NCBI RefSeq assembly: GCF_023218175.1
Contig: NZ_JALPTH010000007.1
Location: forward strand, 186,001 to 250,000
DNA from: Streptomyces lichenis
GTDB lineage: Bacteria; Actinomycetota; Actinomycetes; Streptomycetales; Streptomycetaceae
DNA: 64,000 nucleotides
Reading direction: 5' to 3'
Below the pieces are notes generated by a model. The model saw nothing but the letters and a program-made list of their open reading frames with translations, was not told the DNA's origin and searched no databases. This document shows positions 26,503 through 34,674 of the stretch, in pieces. Position 1 is the stretch's first letter. Each line of letters opens with the position of its first letter. A program made the position numbers and the translations under genes.

Positions 26503-27783
26503 ATGACCCAGGAGACGCAGGCACCCGCCCCGCCCCGCCGCCCGGTCCGGCAGCTGCTCGCCGCCTCGGTCGGCAACGCCGTCGAGTGGTACGACTGGTA
26601 CGCGTACACCTTCCTCGCCACCTACATCGCCGCCCAGGTCTTCCCCGAGAGCGCGGACGACTCCCTGGTGCCGCTGCTCTCCACGTTCGCGGTCTTCGCC
26701 GTGGGCTTCTTCATGCGGCCGGTCGGCGGGCTGCTGATGGGGGCCGTCGCCGACCGGCACGGCCGGCGCGCGGCGCTGACCACCACCATCCTGCTCATGG
26801 GCGGCAGCAGCCTACTGGTCGGCCTCACCCCGTCCTACGCCTCGGCCGGACTGGCCGCGCCGGTGGTGCTGGTGACCGCCCGCCTCCTCCAGGGGCTCTC
26901 CGTGGGCGGTGAGTTCGCCGCCTCCACCACCTTCCTGGTCGAGTCGGCCGGGCCCGGCAGGCGCGGGCTGTTCTCCAGCTTCCAGTACGTCTCCACCACC
27001 CTCGGCCAGCTCGCCGCCTCCGGGCTCGCCGCCGTCCTGGTCAGCACCCTCGGCGACGGGCCGATGGGGGAGTGGGGCTGGCGGGTCCCCTTCCTCCTCG
27101 GTGCCGTCCTCAGCCTCGTCGGCTTCTGGATCCGGCGGGGCGCGGAGGAGACCCTGCGCATGCCCGAGCACCCCGCCGCACCCCGCCCCGGGCTGTTCGA
27201 CGCGCTGCGCCACCACCCCCGCGCCTCCCTGCTGATCTGCGGCATCACCGCCGGCGGCACCCTCGCGTACTACACCTGGACCTCCTACCTCCCCACCTAC
27301 GCCGAGCTGTCCGGCGTCGACAAGGGCGACACCCTGTTCGCCTCCACCCTGGCGCTCGCCTTCTTCGCGGCGCTGCAACCGCTCGGCGGGCTGCTCTCCG
27401 ACCGCTTCGGGCGCAAGCCGCCGCTGCTCTTCTTCGGCCTGGGCTTCACCCTGCTCGCGGTGGCGCTGCTGCGGGCGGTGGACTCCCTCACCTCCCTGCT
27501 GCTGGTCGCCTGCGCCGGGATGGTGCTGCTCACCGGCTTCACCTCGGTCTCGGCCGCCGTGAACGCGGAGATCTTCCCGGCCAGGGTGCGGGCGGCCGGG
27601 ATCGGCTTCCCGTACTCCCTCACCGTCGCCCTCTTCGGCGGCACCGCCCCCTACCTCGGCACGCTCTTCCGGGAGCTCGACCGCCCCGGGCTGTTCGCCT
27701 GGTACGTCTCGGCGCTCTGCCTGCTGTCCTCGCTGGTCTACCTGCGGCTGCCGGAGACCGCGCACCGGGACCTGGACCGCTGA
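26503..27783 (+). CDS. MFS transporter, metabolite:H+ symporter (MHS) family
   Basis: A 426-residue permease with twelve predicted helices. The first helix segment SVGNAVEWYDWYAYTFLATY is the MHS hallmark (ShiA, KgtP and ProP relatives), followed by GAVADRHGRRAAL in the first cytosolic loop and LSDRFGRKPPL in the sixth-seventh helix loop. It probably imports an organic acid or osmolyte with protons; the substrate is not evident. The ATG at 26503 follows GGGGAGGGG by eight bases; a GTG two codons earlier is possible. It follows the kinase gene by 95 bp on the same strand and ends at a strong hairpin. Confidence 0.9.
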   Translation: MTQETQAPAPPRRPVRQLLAASVGNAVEWYDWYAYTFLATYIAAQVFPESADDSLVPLLSTFAVFAVGFFMRPVGGLLMGAVADRHGRRAALTTTILLMGGSSLLVGLTPSYASAGLAAPVVLVTARLLQGLSVGGEFAASTTFLVESAGPGRRGLFSSFQYVSTTLGQLAASGLAAVLVSTLGDGPMGEWGWRVPFLLGAVLSLVGFWIRRGAEETLRMPEHPAAPRPGLFDALRHHPRASLLICGITAGGTLAYYTWTSYLPTYAELSGVDKGDTLFASTLALAFFAALQPLGGLLSDRFGRKPPLLFFGLGFTLLAVALLRAVDSLTSLLLVACAGMVLLTGFTSVSAAVNAEIFPARVRAAGIGFPYSLTVALFGGTAPYLGTLFRELDRPGLFAWYVSALCLLSSLVYLRLPETAHRDLDR

Positions 27784-27809
27784 GCGGCGGGTACGCGCGT
27801 ACGCGAGGA

Positions 27810-27836
27810 GGCCCCGCCGTCACGGACGGCGGGGCC
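27810..27836. terminator. Strong hairpin between convergent genes
   Basis: ggccccgccgtc pairs perfectly with gacggcggggcc across a three-base loop. It lies 27 bp after the MHS transporter stop and just beyond the end of the cupin gene reading the other way. Confidence 0.8.
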
Positions 27837-27853
27837 CCGAGTGGTCCTCCGGA

Positions 27854-28420
27854 TCAGCCCCGGCCGGCGTCGTGGCGCAGCGGGGTCAGCTGCTCGATGT
27901 CGTAGCGGGCCCGCAGCGCGGCGATCGCGGCGTGGTCGGGCTCCCCGCCGCCGTCCAGGATCTCCAGCAGCTCCTCGAAGTACCGCTCGTGGTCCGGCGG
28001 CGGGGAGGCCTGGAAGAACATCCGGGCCGGCTCGCCCGAGCGGTTGGCGAAGGCGTGCGGGCAGCCCGGCGGCACCACGATCACCGTGCCCGGCGTGGCC
28101 CGCACGGTGCGCCGGCCCGAGGAGGACTCCCAGTCCCGCCAGTCCTCCCGGGTGCGCACCCGGGGCTCGAAGGCGAGCACATCGAGCTCGCCCTCCAGCA
28201 CGTAGAACAACTCCTCGCTGCGGGTGTGCACATGGGCGCCCACATCGAACCCGGGCGGCACCACCACCTCGAAGCTGGACGCCGCCCGCGAGTGCTCCCC
28301 GGTCACCTTGAAGGTCACCTCGTGCGCCGGGGCCCGCAGCGTACGGCCCTGCCCCCGCGGCACCAGCAGCCCGTCGGGGGTCTCGGCCAGCAGCGCGGCG
28401 GGCGCCTGCTGGTGCGCCAT
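27854..28420 (-). CDS. Cupin-fold oxygenase of the rpp operon (MomA/SCO1208-like)
   Basis: A 188-residue cupin. The barrel holds the metal motif around GAHVHTRSEELFYVLEGEL (two His, Glu) and the second motif PPGCPHAFANRS. As the third gene after rppA and a CYP158-like P450 it corresponds to the cupin-type quinone-forming monooxygenase known as MomA in S. antibioticus and SCO1208 in S. coelicolor, which oxidises tetrahydroxynaphthalene to flaviolin. The ATG at 28418-28420 overlaps the P450 stop by one base (TGATG); a GTG at 28421-28423 is the alternative. Operon position and fold are direct observations; the reaction is inferred from the family. Confidence 0.84.
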   Translation of the reverse strand: MAHQQAPAALLAETPDGLLVPRGQGRTLRAPAHEVTFKVTGEHSRAASSFEVVVPPGFDVGAHVHTRSEELFYVLEGELDVLAFEPRVRTREDWRDWESSSGRRTVRATPGTVIVVPPGCPHAFANRSGEPARMFFQASPPPDHERYFEELLEILDGGGEPDHAAIAALRARYDIEQLTPLRHDAGRG

Positions 28421-29694
28421 CACCAGGTCACCGGAAGGGCCTCGGGGCCGCGGATCAGCGCACCGCGCCGGAACGGGACCTCCTCGGGCGGCACCGCGAG
28501 CCGCAGCCCGGGGAAGCGGTCGCAGAACGCGTCCACCAGCAGCTCCGACTCCAGCCGGGCCAGCATCGCGCCCACGCAGTAGTGCGGCCCGTAGCCGAAG
28601 GCCACATGCGGGTTGGGGGAGCGGTCCAGGATCAGCGACTCCGGGTCGGCGAAGACCTCCGGGTCCCGGTTGGCCGACAGGTAGGAGACGTACACCGCCT
28701 CACCCTCGGCGATCACCGTGCCCGCCACCTCCACGTCCTGAAGCGCGATCCGGGACAGGCCCACCGCGCTGCGGTGCGGGATGTAGCGCAGCAGCTCGTC
28801 CACCGCCCGGGGCCGGGCCGCCGGCTCCGCCCGCAGCCGCTCCATCAGCTCCGGCCGGGTCAGCAGCAGGTAGAGCATGTTGCCGGCGTTGTTGGTGACC
28901 GCCTCACCGCCGATCTGGATCAGCAGCGACAGGCCCACCGCCTCCGAGGCGGTGATCTCGCCGTGGGCGATCGCCGTGCCGAGCAGCCCCAGCACGCTGT
29001 CCTCGTCGGCGTTGTCCTTCGGCTGAGCCAGCAGGTCGGCGAAGGAGGAGCACATGTCCTCCTTGGCCCGCTGGCTGCGCTCCACGCCCTGCGCGGAGGA
29101 GAGGATCAGATTGGTCCACTCGTGCATCTTGGGCCGGTCGGACGCGGGCACGCCCATCAGCTCGCAGACCACCGCCAGCGGGAACGGGCCGAGCAGCCGC
29201 TCGGTGAGGTCGGCCGGCGGGCCGTCCGCGAGGATCCCCGCGACCAGCTCGTCCAGCATCTCCCGGGCGCTGTCCCGCAGCCGCTCCACGCCCCGGGTGG
29301 TGAACGCCGGCGCCACCGAGCGGCGCAGCCGGGTGTGGTCCGGCGGGTCCTCGAAGCCGACCGCCCCGTCCACCGGGATGAAGTGCGGCGCCAGCCGGGT
29401 CACATCGTGGTCCGCCACCAGCTTGCGGCTGAACCGCGGGTCGTTGGTGACCGCCCGGACGTCGTCGTACCGGGTGACCAGCCAGGCCCAGCCGCCACCG
29501 TTGGGCAGCTTGATCCGGGTGAGCGGACCCTCCCGCATCAGCTCGGCCAGCACCGGGTCGAAGTCCGTCCCGTGCAGGTCGAGGGCCGGCCAGTTGCGCA
29601 CCGGCGGCAGGCTCCGCCCGGTGACCGGGCACACCTCCGCCGGGGCCCGCTCCGGAGCGTCGGCCGTCGCGGTCGTCGTCGTCTCATCCCACAC
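28420..29694 (-). CDS. Cytochrome P450, CYP158A-like (flaviolin/biflaviolin)
   Basis: A 424-residue soluble P450. The heme-binding motif is FGYGPHYCVG with ligand Cys373, the K-helix ExxR is Glu300-Arg303 in DELLR, and the C-terminus FRRGALIRGPEALPVTW closely resembles that of CYP158A2. In the I helix the usual acid-Thr pair reads Glu264-Ala265 (IGGEAVTNN), the same loss of threonine known from CYP158A2. That enzyme couples flaviolin into dimeric and trimeric red-brown pigments. The GTG start overlaps the end of rppA by 11 bp, so the genes are coupled. Confidence 0.93.
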   Translation of the reverse strand: MWDETTTTATADAPERAPAEVCPVTGRSLPPVRNWPALDLHGTDFDPVLAELMREGPLTRIKLPNGGGWAWLVTRYDDVRAVTNDPRFSRKLVADHDVTRLAPHFIPVDGAVGFEDPPDHTRLRRSVAPAFTTRGVERLRDSAREMLDELVAGILADGPPADLTERLLGPFPLAVVCELMGVPASDRPKMHEWTNLILSSAQGVERSQRAKEDMCSSFADLLAQPKDNADEDSVLGLLGTAIAHGEITASEAVGLSLLIQIGGEAVTNNAGNMLYLLLTRPELMERLRAEPAARPRAVDELLRYIPHRSAVGLSRIALQDVEVAGTVIAEGEAVYVSYLSANRDPEVFADPESLILDRSPNPHVAFGYGPHYCVGAMLARLESELLVDAFCDRFPGLRLAVPPEEVPFRRGALIRGPEALPVTW

Positions 29695-30799
29695 GGCTGG
29701 GTTCCTCCACCAGATCGGAGACGAGCTCGGAGGCGGTGTCCGGGACGCGCTCGGCGACCGTCCACCGGCCGAGCGACATCTCGGCGGTGATACCGGGGCC
29801 GAAGCCGGCCAGCAGGCCGCGCGCGGTGTCCTCGGCGCCGCCCTCGTCGAACATCCGCCGCAGCGCGTCCAGCACCACCGCGCTCGCGATGTTGCCGTAC
29901 TCGGTCAGCGTCGCCCGGCTGAAGCGGAACGCCTCCGCCGGGACCTTCAGGTACTTGCTGAGGTCGTCCAGGATGCGCGGGCCGCCGGCGTGGATGATGT
30001 AGAAGTCCAGGTCGGTGGCGTCCCAGTCGTGCTGCCCGGCCAGCTCCATCAGCGCCGGCGCCAGCGGCTCCATGGTGCCCGGCACCCGCTTGTCCAGCTT
30101 GAAGTGGAAGCCGGTGGAGCGGACGTCGTAGGCGATCCAGTCCACCGTCTCGGGGACCAGGTAGGAGCCGTTGCGCTCCAGCGCCACCCCGGTGCCGCCC
30201 CGGCCGCGCATCACCGCGGCCGCGATCCCGTCGCCGAACAGGCCGTTCGACAGCAGGTTGCCGACACCGAGGTCGGTCGGCTGGTAGCACAGCGAGCAGA
30301 ACTCGCAGGCGACGATCAGGGCGTTCGCCTCCGGGTAGGCGGTGCAGAAGTCGTGCGCCCGGTTGATCGCCGCTCCGCCGGCCGCGCAGCCCAGCTGGGC
30401 GATGGGGATCTGCCGCGTGTCGGAGCGGAAGTCCATGGTGTTGATCAGCCAGGCGGTGAGCGAGGGCATCATGAAGCCCGTGCAGGAGACATAGACGATC
30501 ACGTCGATGTCCTGGGCGCGCAGCTCCGCGTCCTCCAGCGCCCGGTTGATCACCGCGGGCACCCGGGCCTTCGCCTCCTCCTCGTATATCCGGTTGCGGA
30601 CCTCGAAGCCGTCGTGGCGCAGCGTCTCCTCGATGGGGCGCAGCAGATGGCGCTTCTGGACGCCGGTGTTCTCCATCAGCCGCAGGGCCAGCGGCAGCTG
30701 GGGATGGTCCGCGTGGATGGAGCGCGCCAGGTCGAGAGTCTCCTGCATGGTGATCACGTGCTCGGGGACGGACACCGCCGGTCTGCACAACGTGGCCAT
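29684..30799 (-). CDS. rppA: 1,3,6,8-Tetrahydroxynaphthalene synthase (type III polyketide synthase RppA)
   Basis: A 371-residue homodimeric type III PKS that condenses five malonyl-CoA units to tetrahydroxynaphthalene. The catalytic triad is at the exact positions known for the Streptomyces enzyme: Cys138 (AQLGCAAGG), His270 (IIHAGGP) and Asn303 (TEYGNIAS), and the extra Cys106 (VSCTGFMMP) typical of this enzyme is present. It is the first gene of a three-gene operon with the P450 and cupin. The product feeds flaviolin-type pigments used for UV protection. The ATG start follows AAAGGGC. Confidence 0.96.
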   Translation of the reverse strand: MATLCRPAVSVPEHVITMQETLDLARSIHADHPQLPLALRLMENTGVQKRHLLRPIEETLRHDGFEVRNRIYEEEAKARVPAVINRALEDAELRAQDIDVIVYVSCTGFMMPSLTAWLINTMDFRSDTRQIPIAQLGCAAGGAAINRAHDFCTAYPEANALIVACEFCSLCYQPTDLGVGNLLSNGLFGDGIAAAVMRGRGGTGVALERNGSYLVPETVDWIAYDVRSTGFHFKLDKRVPGTMEPLAPALMELAGQHDWDATDLDFYIIHAGGPRILDDLSKYLKVPAEAFRFSRATLTEYGNIASAVVLDALRRMFDEGGAEDTARGLLAGFGPGITAEMSLGRWTVAERVPDTASELVSDLVEEPSRVG

Positions 30800-31189
30800 G
30801 AGTCAAGCCCTTTCGTCGCTTTCGTCCCCACAGCATCGCCAGCGGCCCGACAGCGGCGCGCGGCGAAGAAATCCGGCCGCGGTTGCGCCGCCAGGGTGAG
30901 CGGCCCGCGGACCGCCCCGGACCGGGGACGGCCGGGGCCCCCTCCCGGGCCCCGGCCGCCGCCCCTTCTCGCACGGGGGCCGCCCGCGCGAGACCGGCCG
31001 CCCCCATGTGCGGCCCGGCGCGCCGCGCAACAAAGCGCCACGCCGTGCGGGCGCCCATCTCACCCGTACGGAGGCGGCCACCCGCGCCCTACCGGCCGCA
31101 CCCGCCGGCCCGCCGGGCCCGGGCCCCCGCTCACCCGGACGGCCGTACAGCGGATGCCCGCCTCCCGGGCACCGGCCGAGCATGAGCGA
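30800..31189. other. Divergent spacer upstream of rppA, 390 bp
   Basis: This region carries the rppA promoter (leftward) and that of the epsilon-subunit/phosphoesterase pair (rightward). It is almost uniformly GC-rich. Open frames in it are Pro/Arg/Gly strings. I found no clear hairpin or palindrome. Confidence 0.45.
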
Positions 31190-31417
31190 ATGCCCCACCA
31201 TCTGCGCATCCTCCGCGGCGCCCCCACCCCCACCGAGCTGGCCGCCCTCACCGCCGTCCTCACCGCGCTGGCCGCCGCCCCGGCCGGCGAGCCCCCCGCC
31301 GCCCCGCCCCCCGGCCGCCGGCGGGCACACTGGGACCGGGGCTGGCGCGCCCACGCGCCCTCCGGCTCCTGGCGGTCCCACCTCACCGGGCACCGCCCCC
31401 ACGACCACCACCGCTGA
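31190..31417 (+). CDS. Acyl-CoA carboxylase epsilon subunit-like small protein
   Basis: A 75-residue protein. The N-terminal segment HLRILRGAPTPTELAALTAV followed by Ala-rich sequence and then a Pro/Arg stretch ending near SGSWRSH is the layout of AccE/PccE epsilon subunits, which bind the beta (carboxyltransferase) subunit of acyl-CoA carboxylases and raise activity. Normally the gene lies directly after the beta-subunit gene; no carboxylase subunit is encoded nearby. It is divergent from rppA, whose substrate is malonyl-CoA, the product of such carboxylases. The Shine-Dalgarno site is weak. The phosphoesterase gene begins 14 bp after its stop. Confidence 0.65.
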   Translation: MPHHLRILRGAPTPTELAALTAVLTALAAAPAGEPPAAPPPGRRRAHWDRGWRAHAPSGSWRSHLTGHRPHDHHR

Positions 31418-31431
31418 CAGGGACACCGCAC

Positions 31432-31935
31432 GTGCGACTGCTGCTCACCTCCGACACCCATCTGCCCCGGCGCGCGCGGGAGCTCCCCGCGCCCCTGCTG
31501 GCGGCCGTCGAGGAGGCCGACGCGGTGGTGCACGCGGGCGACTGGACCGACACCGCCACCCTCGACCTGCTGACCGCCCGCTCCCGGCGGCTGATCGCCG
31601 TGTACGGCAACAACGACGGGCCCGAACTGCGCGCCCGGCTGCCCGAGGTGGCCCGCGCCGAGCTGGAGGGACTGCGCGTCGGCGTCGTCCACGAGACCGG
31701 CGGCGCCCAGGGGCGCGAGCGCCGCTGCGAGGACCGGTTTCCCGACCTGGACCTACTCATCTTCGGCCACAGCCACATCCCCTGGGACACCACCGCGCCC
31801 GGCGGGCTGCGCCTGCTCAACCCGGGCTCCCCCACGGACCGCCGCCGCCAGCCGCACTGCACGTACATGACCGCCGAACTCCACGGCGGCCGCCTCGCCG
31901 AGGTCACCCTGCACCGGCTCCCGCCCCGCCGCTGA
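31432..31935 (+). CDS. YfcE/MJ0936-type metallophosphoesterase
   Basis: A 167-residue calcineurin-like phosphoesterase. All metal motifs are visible: LTSDTHLP (D-x-H), VVHAGDW (G-D), YGNNDG (GNxD), VVHETGG and FGHSHIPW (G-H-x-H). Small stand-alone members of this family hydrolyse phosphodiesters such as cyclic nucleotides or model substrates, and the physiological target is usually unknown. The GTG start follows ACAGGGA by a suitable distance. It is tightly linked to the epsilon-like gene and is probably in one transcript with it. Confidence 0.9.
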   Translation: MRLLLTSDTHLPRRARELPAPLLAAVEEADAVVHAGDWTDTATLDLLTARSRRLIAVYGNNDGPELRARLPEVARAELEGLRVGVVHETGGAQGRERRCEDRFPDLDLLIFGHSHIPWDTTAPGGLRLLNPGSPTDRRRQPHCTYMTAELHGGRLAEVTLHRLPPRR

Positions 31936-32147
31936 TCCACCCGGCCGCCCGGCGCACACCCGGCGGGAAATGGCCGAAAAGCGCGCGGGGTTGTGCGAGA
32001 TATCGCCAACTCCTGTACCGGCGCGATCTGTTCTTCCTAGCATGAGCCTCTCGTACGACCGTCAGGACCGCCGGTCGCAGCCGCCGGGTGCGGCCCGGGC
32101 GGGCGGCGGCCTGCGGCGAACCGGCACCCGACGCGGATGAGGCGAGG

Positions 32148-32972
32148 ATGGCAGCACGCGAGTTGTGGAGTCCTGAGGCCATCGACACCGATGTCCCCAG
32201 CGTGGCACGTATGTACGACTTCTTCCTGGGGGGCAGCGACAACTACGAGTCCGACCGCGCCGCCTGCGCGCAGCTGCTGGAGCAGGTGCCCAGCACCATG
32301 ACGCTGGCGGTCAACAACCGCCACTTCCTGCGCCGGGTGGTGCGGGTGCTGGCCCAGGAGTACGGCATCCGCCAGTTCATCGACCACGGATCCGGGCTGC
32401 CCACCCAGGACAACGTCCACCAGGTCGCCCAGGCCGTGGACCCCGAGGCCGCCGTCGTCTACGTCGACAACGACCCGATCGTGCTCGCCCACGGCCGGGC
32501 CCTGCTGGACGAGAACGAGCGGACCACCGTCATCCAGGCCGACATGCGGGACACCGACGGCATCTTCAGCCATGAGGAGACCCGCCGGCTGATCGACTTC
32601 GACCAGCCGGTCGCCGCGCTGTTCGTCTCGGTGCTGCACTGCATCCCGGACGAGGACGACCCGGCCGCGCTGGTCCGCGACGTGGCCCGCCGACTGGTGC
32701 CCGGCAGCTTCCTGGTGGTGTGCCAACTGGTCAGCGACCGGCCGGAGATCAGGAAGTTCGTCACCGACTTCATGGCGGAGGCGACCGGCGGCCACTGGGG
32801 CCGGGTCCGCGAGGAGCACGAGCTCGCCGGCTTCCTGGAGGGCGTGGACGGCCTGAGCATCCTGGACCCCGGGCTGGTCGAGGTGTCCACCTGGCGCGCC
32901 GACAACGATCTGGCGCCCGTCCAGCAGACCGACGAGTGGGTGGAGTGGGGCGGGGTCGCCCGGCTCGGCTGA
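32148..32972 (+). CDS. DUF574-family S-adenosylmethionine-dependent methyltransferase
   Basis: A 274-residue enzyme of the actinobacterial DUF574 (Methyltransf_19) group. Typical segments are SVARMYDFFLGGSDNYESDR at the start, NRHFLRRVVRVLA, FIDHGSGLPTQDNVHQVAQ (the SAM-binding loop), VVYVDNDPIVLAHGRALL and LHCIPDEDDPAALVRDV. Streptomyces carry dozens of such genes, often next to XRE/DUF397 regulators, as here. The methyl acceptor is unknown. The ATG at 32148 follows GAGGCGAGG closely. It faces the XRE gene tail to tail with a hairpin between. Confidence 0.92.
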   Translation: MAARELWSPEAIDTDVPSVARMYDFFLGGSDNYESDRAACAQLLEQVPSTMTLAVNNRHFLRRVVRVLAQEYGIRQFIDHGSGLPTQDNVHQVAQAVDPEAAVVYVDNDPIVLAHGRALLDENERTTVIQADMRDTDGIFSHEETRRLIDFDQPVAALFVSVLHCIPDEDDPAALVRDVARRLVPGSFLVVCQLVSDRPEIRKFVTDFMAEATGGHWGRVREEHELAGFLEGVDGLSILDPGLVEVSTWRADNDLAPVQQTDEWVEWGGVARLG

Positions 32973-33001
32973 CACCCGGTCTCAGGCAACAGCAACGGCA
33001 A

Positions 33002-33036
33002 GGGCCGGGCCGCCCCTCGCGGGGGTGGCCCGGCCC
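33002..33036. terminator. Hairpin between methyltransferase and XRE regulator genes
   Basis: gggccgggcc (33002-33011) pairs with ggcccggccc (33027-33036); the inner gcccc/ggggg extend the stem around a tcgc loop. It is placed to end both convergent genes. Confidence 0.75.
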
Positions 33037-33052
33037 GTGCCGTGCGAGTGGC

Positions 33053-33955
33053 TCAGTACGCCGCGATCCGCTCGCGCACCAGGGCCAGCGTCTCCTTCGG
33101 GGTCAGCGCGCAGGCGCCCAGCCGGTCCATCATGTCCCGGTACTGCTCGACCATGTGCGGCTTCTGGCTGAAGGTGCTGTCCGTCAGATGCTCGATGTAG
33201 ACGGCGTCCTTCAGATCGGTGAGCGCGAACCGCAGATAGGTCACGCCCGTGCCCACCCCGACCGCCGCCGTCACATCCAGCGGGGCGATCTGCACCGTCA
33301 CATGGGAACGCGCCATCATGGCGGCCAGGAACTCCAGCTGCTCCCGCATCACCAGCGGCCCGCCCACCCTGCGCAGCAGCACCGACTCGTCGAGCACCGC
33401 CCACAGCCGGGGCGCGTCCGGCTGGTCGAGCTGGCGCTGCCGCTCATGGCGCAGATCCATCCGGCGGCGCACCTCGTGCGGCATCAGCCGTGCCGGCCCG
33501 GACTCGATCACCGCGCGGGCGTACGCCGGCGTCTGCAGCAACCCCGGCATGTAGAACGGCTCGTACGCCCGGATGATGGCGGCCGCGCCCTCCAGCGCCA
33601 CCAGCGGGGCGAGGAACTCCGGCAGGACGTCGTGGTAGGTGCTCCACCAGTCCTGCCGCCGGGACTGCGCCGCCAGCCGCAGGAACTCCTCGACCGCCTG
33701 CTCGTCATGGACCCCGTACAGCCGCAGCAGCGCCTGGGCGTCCACGGCCTTGCAGCCGTGCCGTCCCAGCTCCATCCGGCTGGTCTTGGAGCGGGAGAAG
33801 CCGAGCCGGGAGTCCACGGCCGCCGGGTCGAGCCCGGCCCGCAGCCGCAGCTCGCGGAGTTTGGCGCCCAGGATCAGCTTGAGGGCCGTCGGATTGTGCT
33901 CGACGGACCCCAAAGGTCTCACGAACAGCGGTGGATGCGGTTCCGTCGACGTCAT
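33053..33955 (-). CDS. XRE helix-turn-helix regulator with DUF5753 domain (WhiJ-like)
   Basis: A 300-residue DNA-binding protein. The N-terminal HTH (about 25-80) includes LKLILGAKLRELRLRAGL, the recognition part RLGFSRSKTSRMELGRHG and the LRLYGV segment. The DUF5753 ligand or partner domain (about 110-295) carries FYMPGLLQTPAYARAVIESG, LDESVLLRRVGG and the C-terminal YIEHLTDSTFSQKP. These regulators work with a small DUF397 protein and often an RsbW-like ATPase, as in the whiJ and abaA loci of Streptomyces; both partners are encoded within 1.3 kb here. It probably represses development or secondary metabolism genes until relieved. Confidence 0.92.
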   Translation of the reverse strand: MTSTEPHPPLFVRPLGSVEHNPTALKLILGAKLRELRLRAGLDPAAVDSRLGFSRSKTSRMELGRHGCKAVDAQALLRLYGVHDEQAVEEFLRLAAQSRRQDWWSTYHDVLPEFLAPLVALEGAAAIIRAYEPFYMPGLLQTPAYARAVIESGPARLMPHEVRRRMDLRHERQRQLDQPDAPRLWAVLDESVLLRRVGGPLVMREQLEFLAAMMARSHVTVQIAPLDVTAAVGVGTGVTYLRFALTDLKDAVYIEHLTDSTFSQKPHMVEQYRDMMDRLGACALTPKETLALVRERIAAY

Positions 33956-34245
33956 CGGGGGCGCTCCTGCTCACGGGGAAGGACGTACGACGGTACCCAG
34001 AGTGCGCCCGCGCGGCCAGACGGTGCCGCTCCCGCCCGGCGCGATCCGGTCGGAATGCGCCTGCGGGCAGGGCCCGTTGGGCACGCGGGCGGTGGGGCGG
34101 CGCCGGGCCCCGGCCCGCGGGGATTCCTCCCCGCGGGCCGGGGCCCGACCGGGTACCGGCCGGAAGGCCGATCGGCTTCCGGCCGGATCCCCGCCGGGAA
34201 CCCGGCCGGCTGGCCACCGGCCTGCGACCGGATCCCGACCTGGTC

Positions 34246-34515
34246 TCAGCCGAGCACCGAGTCGAAGTCGCCATCCCGGGCGCCCGCCAGGAAGGCGGCG
34301 ATCTCGGCCCGGGTGTAGACCAGCGCGGGACCCTGCGGATCCCGGGAGTTGCGGACGGCCACACTGCCGTCGGCCAGCGGGGACAGCTCGACGCAGTTCC
34401 CGGTGGGGTTGCTGTGACTGCTCTTGATCCAGTGCGCCGAGGTCAGTTCCCCGGCCGGAATGCCGTTGGCCGGTGCCGCAACGGCCGGTGTCCCGTGAAG
34501 CCCGTGCTCGCCCAT
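34246..34515 (-). CDS. DUF397 small regulatory protein
   Basis: An 89-residue protein of the DUF397 family, recognisable by WIKSSHSNPTGNCVELSPLA, the strand VAVRNSRDPQGPALVYT and the final helix EIAAFLAGARDGDFD. DUF397 proteins act with an XRE/DUF5753 partner, encoded 290 bp downstream on the same strand, as a toxin-antitoxin-like or repressor/antirepressor pair. The ATG follows GGAGGG at ideal spacing. About 30 residues precede the domain, longer than the shortest family members. It is divergent from the ATPase gene across a spacer holding a perfect palindrome. Confidence 0.92.
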   Translation of the reverse strand: MGEHGLHGTPAVAAPANGIPAGELTSAHWIKSSHSNPTGNCVELSPLADGSVAVRNSRDPQGPALVYTRAEIAAFLAGARDGDFDSVLG

Positions 34516-34581
34516 GGTCCCTCCAATGGTGTCCGCCGCGCCTGTCCGGACGGACCGACGACGGCCTGAATGCAATCCCGG

Positions 34582-34593
34582 ACGCAATTGCGT
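34582..34593. promoter_or_regulatory. Perfect 12-bp palindrome acgcaattgcgt, candidate operator
   Basis: This palindrome sits in the 159-bp spacer between the divergent DUF397 and ATPase genes. Its last six bases form the -35 hexamer of the rightward promoter proposed below, so a protein bound here would block it. The XRE regulator encoded at 33.0-34.0 kb is the natural candidate. Six adjacent palindromic A/T-containing positions are unusual in this GC-rich DNA. Confidence 0.5.
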
Positions 34594-34617
34594 TTTACCG
34601 GTGGACCCGACGATACT
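34588..34617 (+). promoter_or_regulatory. Candidate promoter of the ATPase gene
   Basis: TTGCGT (34588-34593) and GATACT (34612-34617) are 18 bases apart and face the ATPase gene, whose GTG start lies about 57 bases beyond. The match to vegetative consensus is partial. Confidence 0.35.
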
Positions 34618-34674
34618 CGTTCCCGGTCGGATGTCGCAGCACCCAACTCCCAAGCCCTCAGGGGGACATGTCCA

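Noticed and set aside
30803..31426. Gly/Arg-rich minus-strand frame upstream of rppA
   Set aside because: It covers the promoter region and the epsilon-like gene; low complexity and no start signal.
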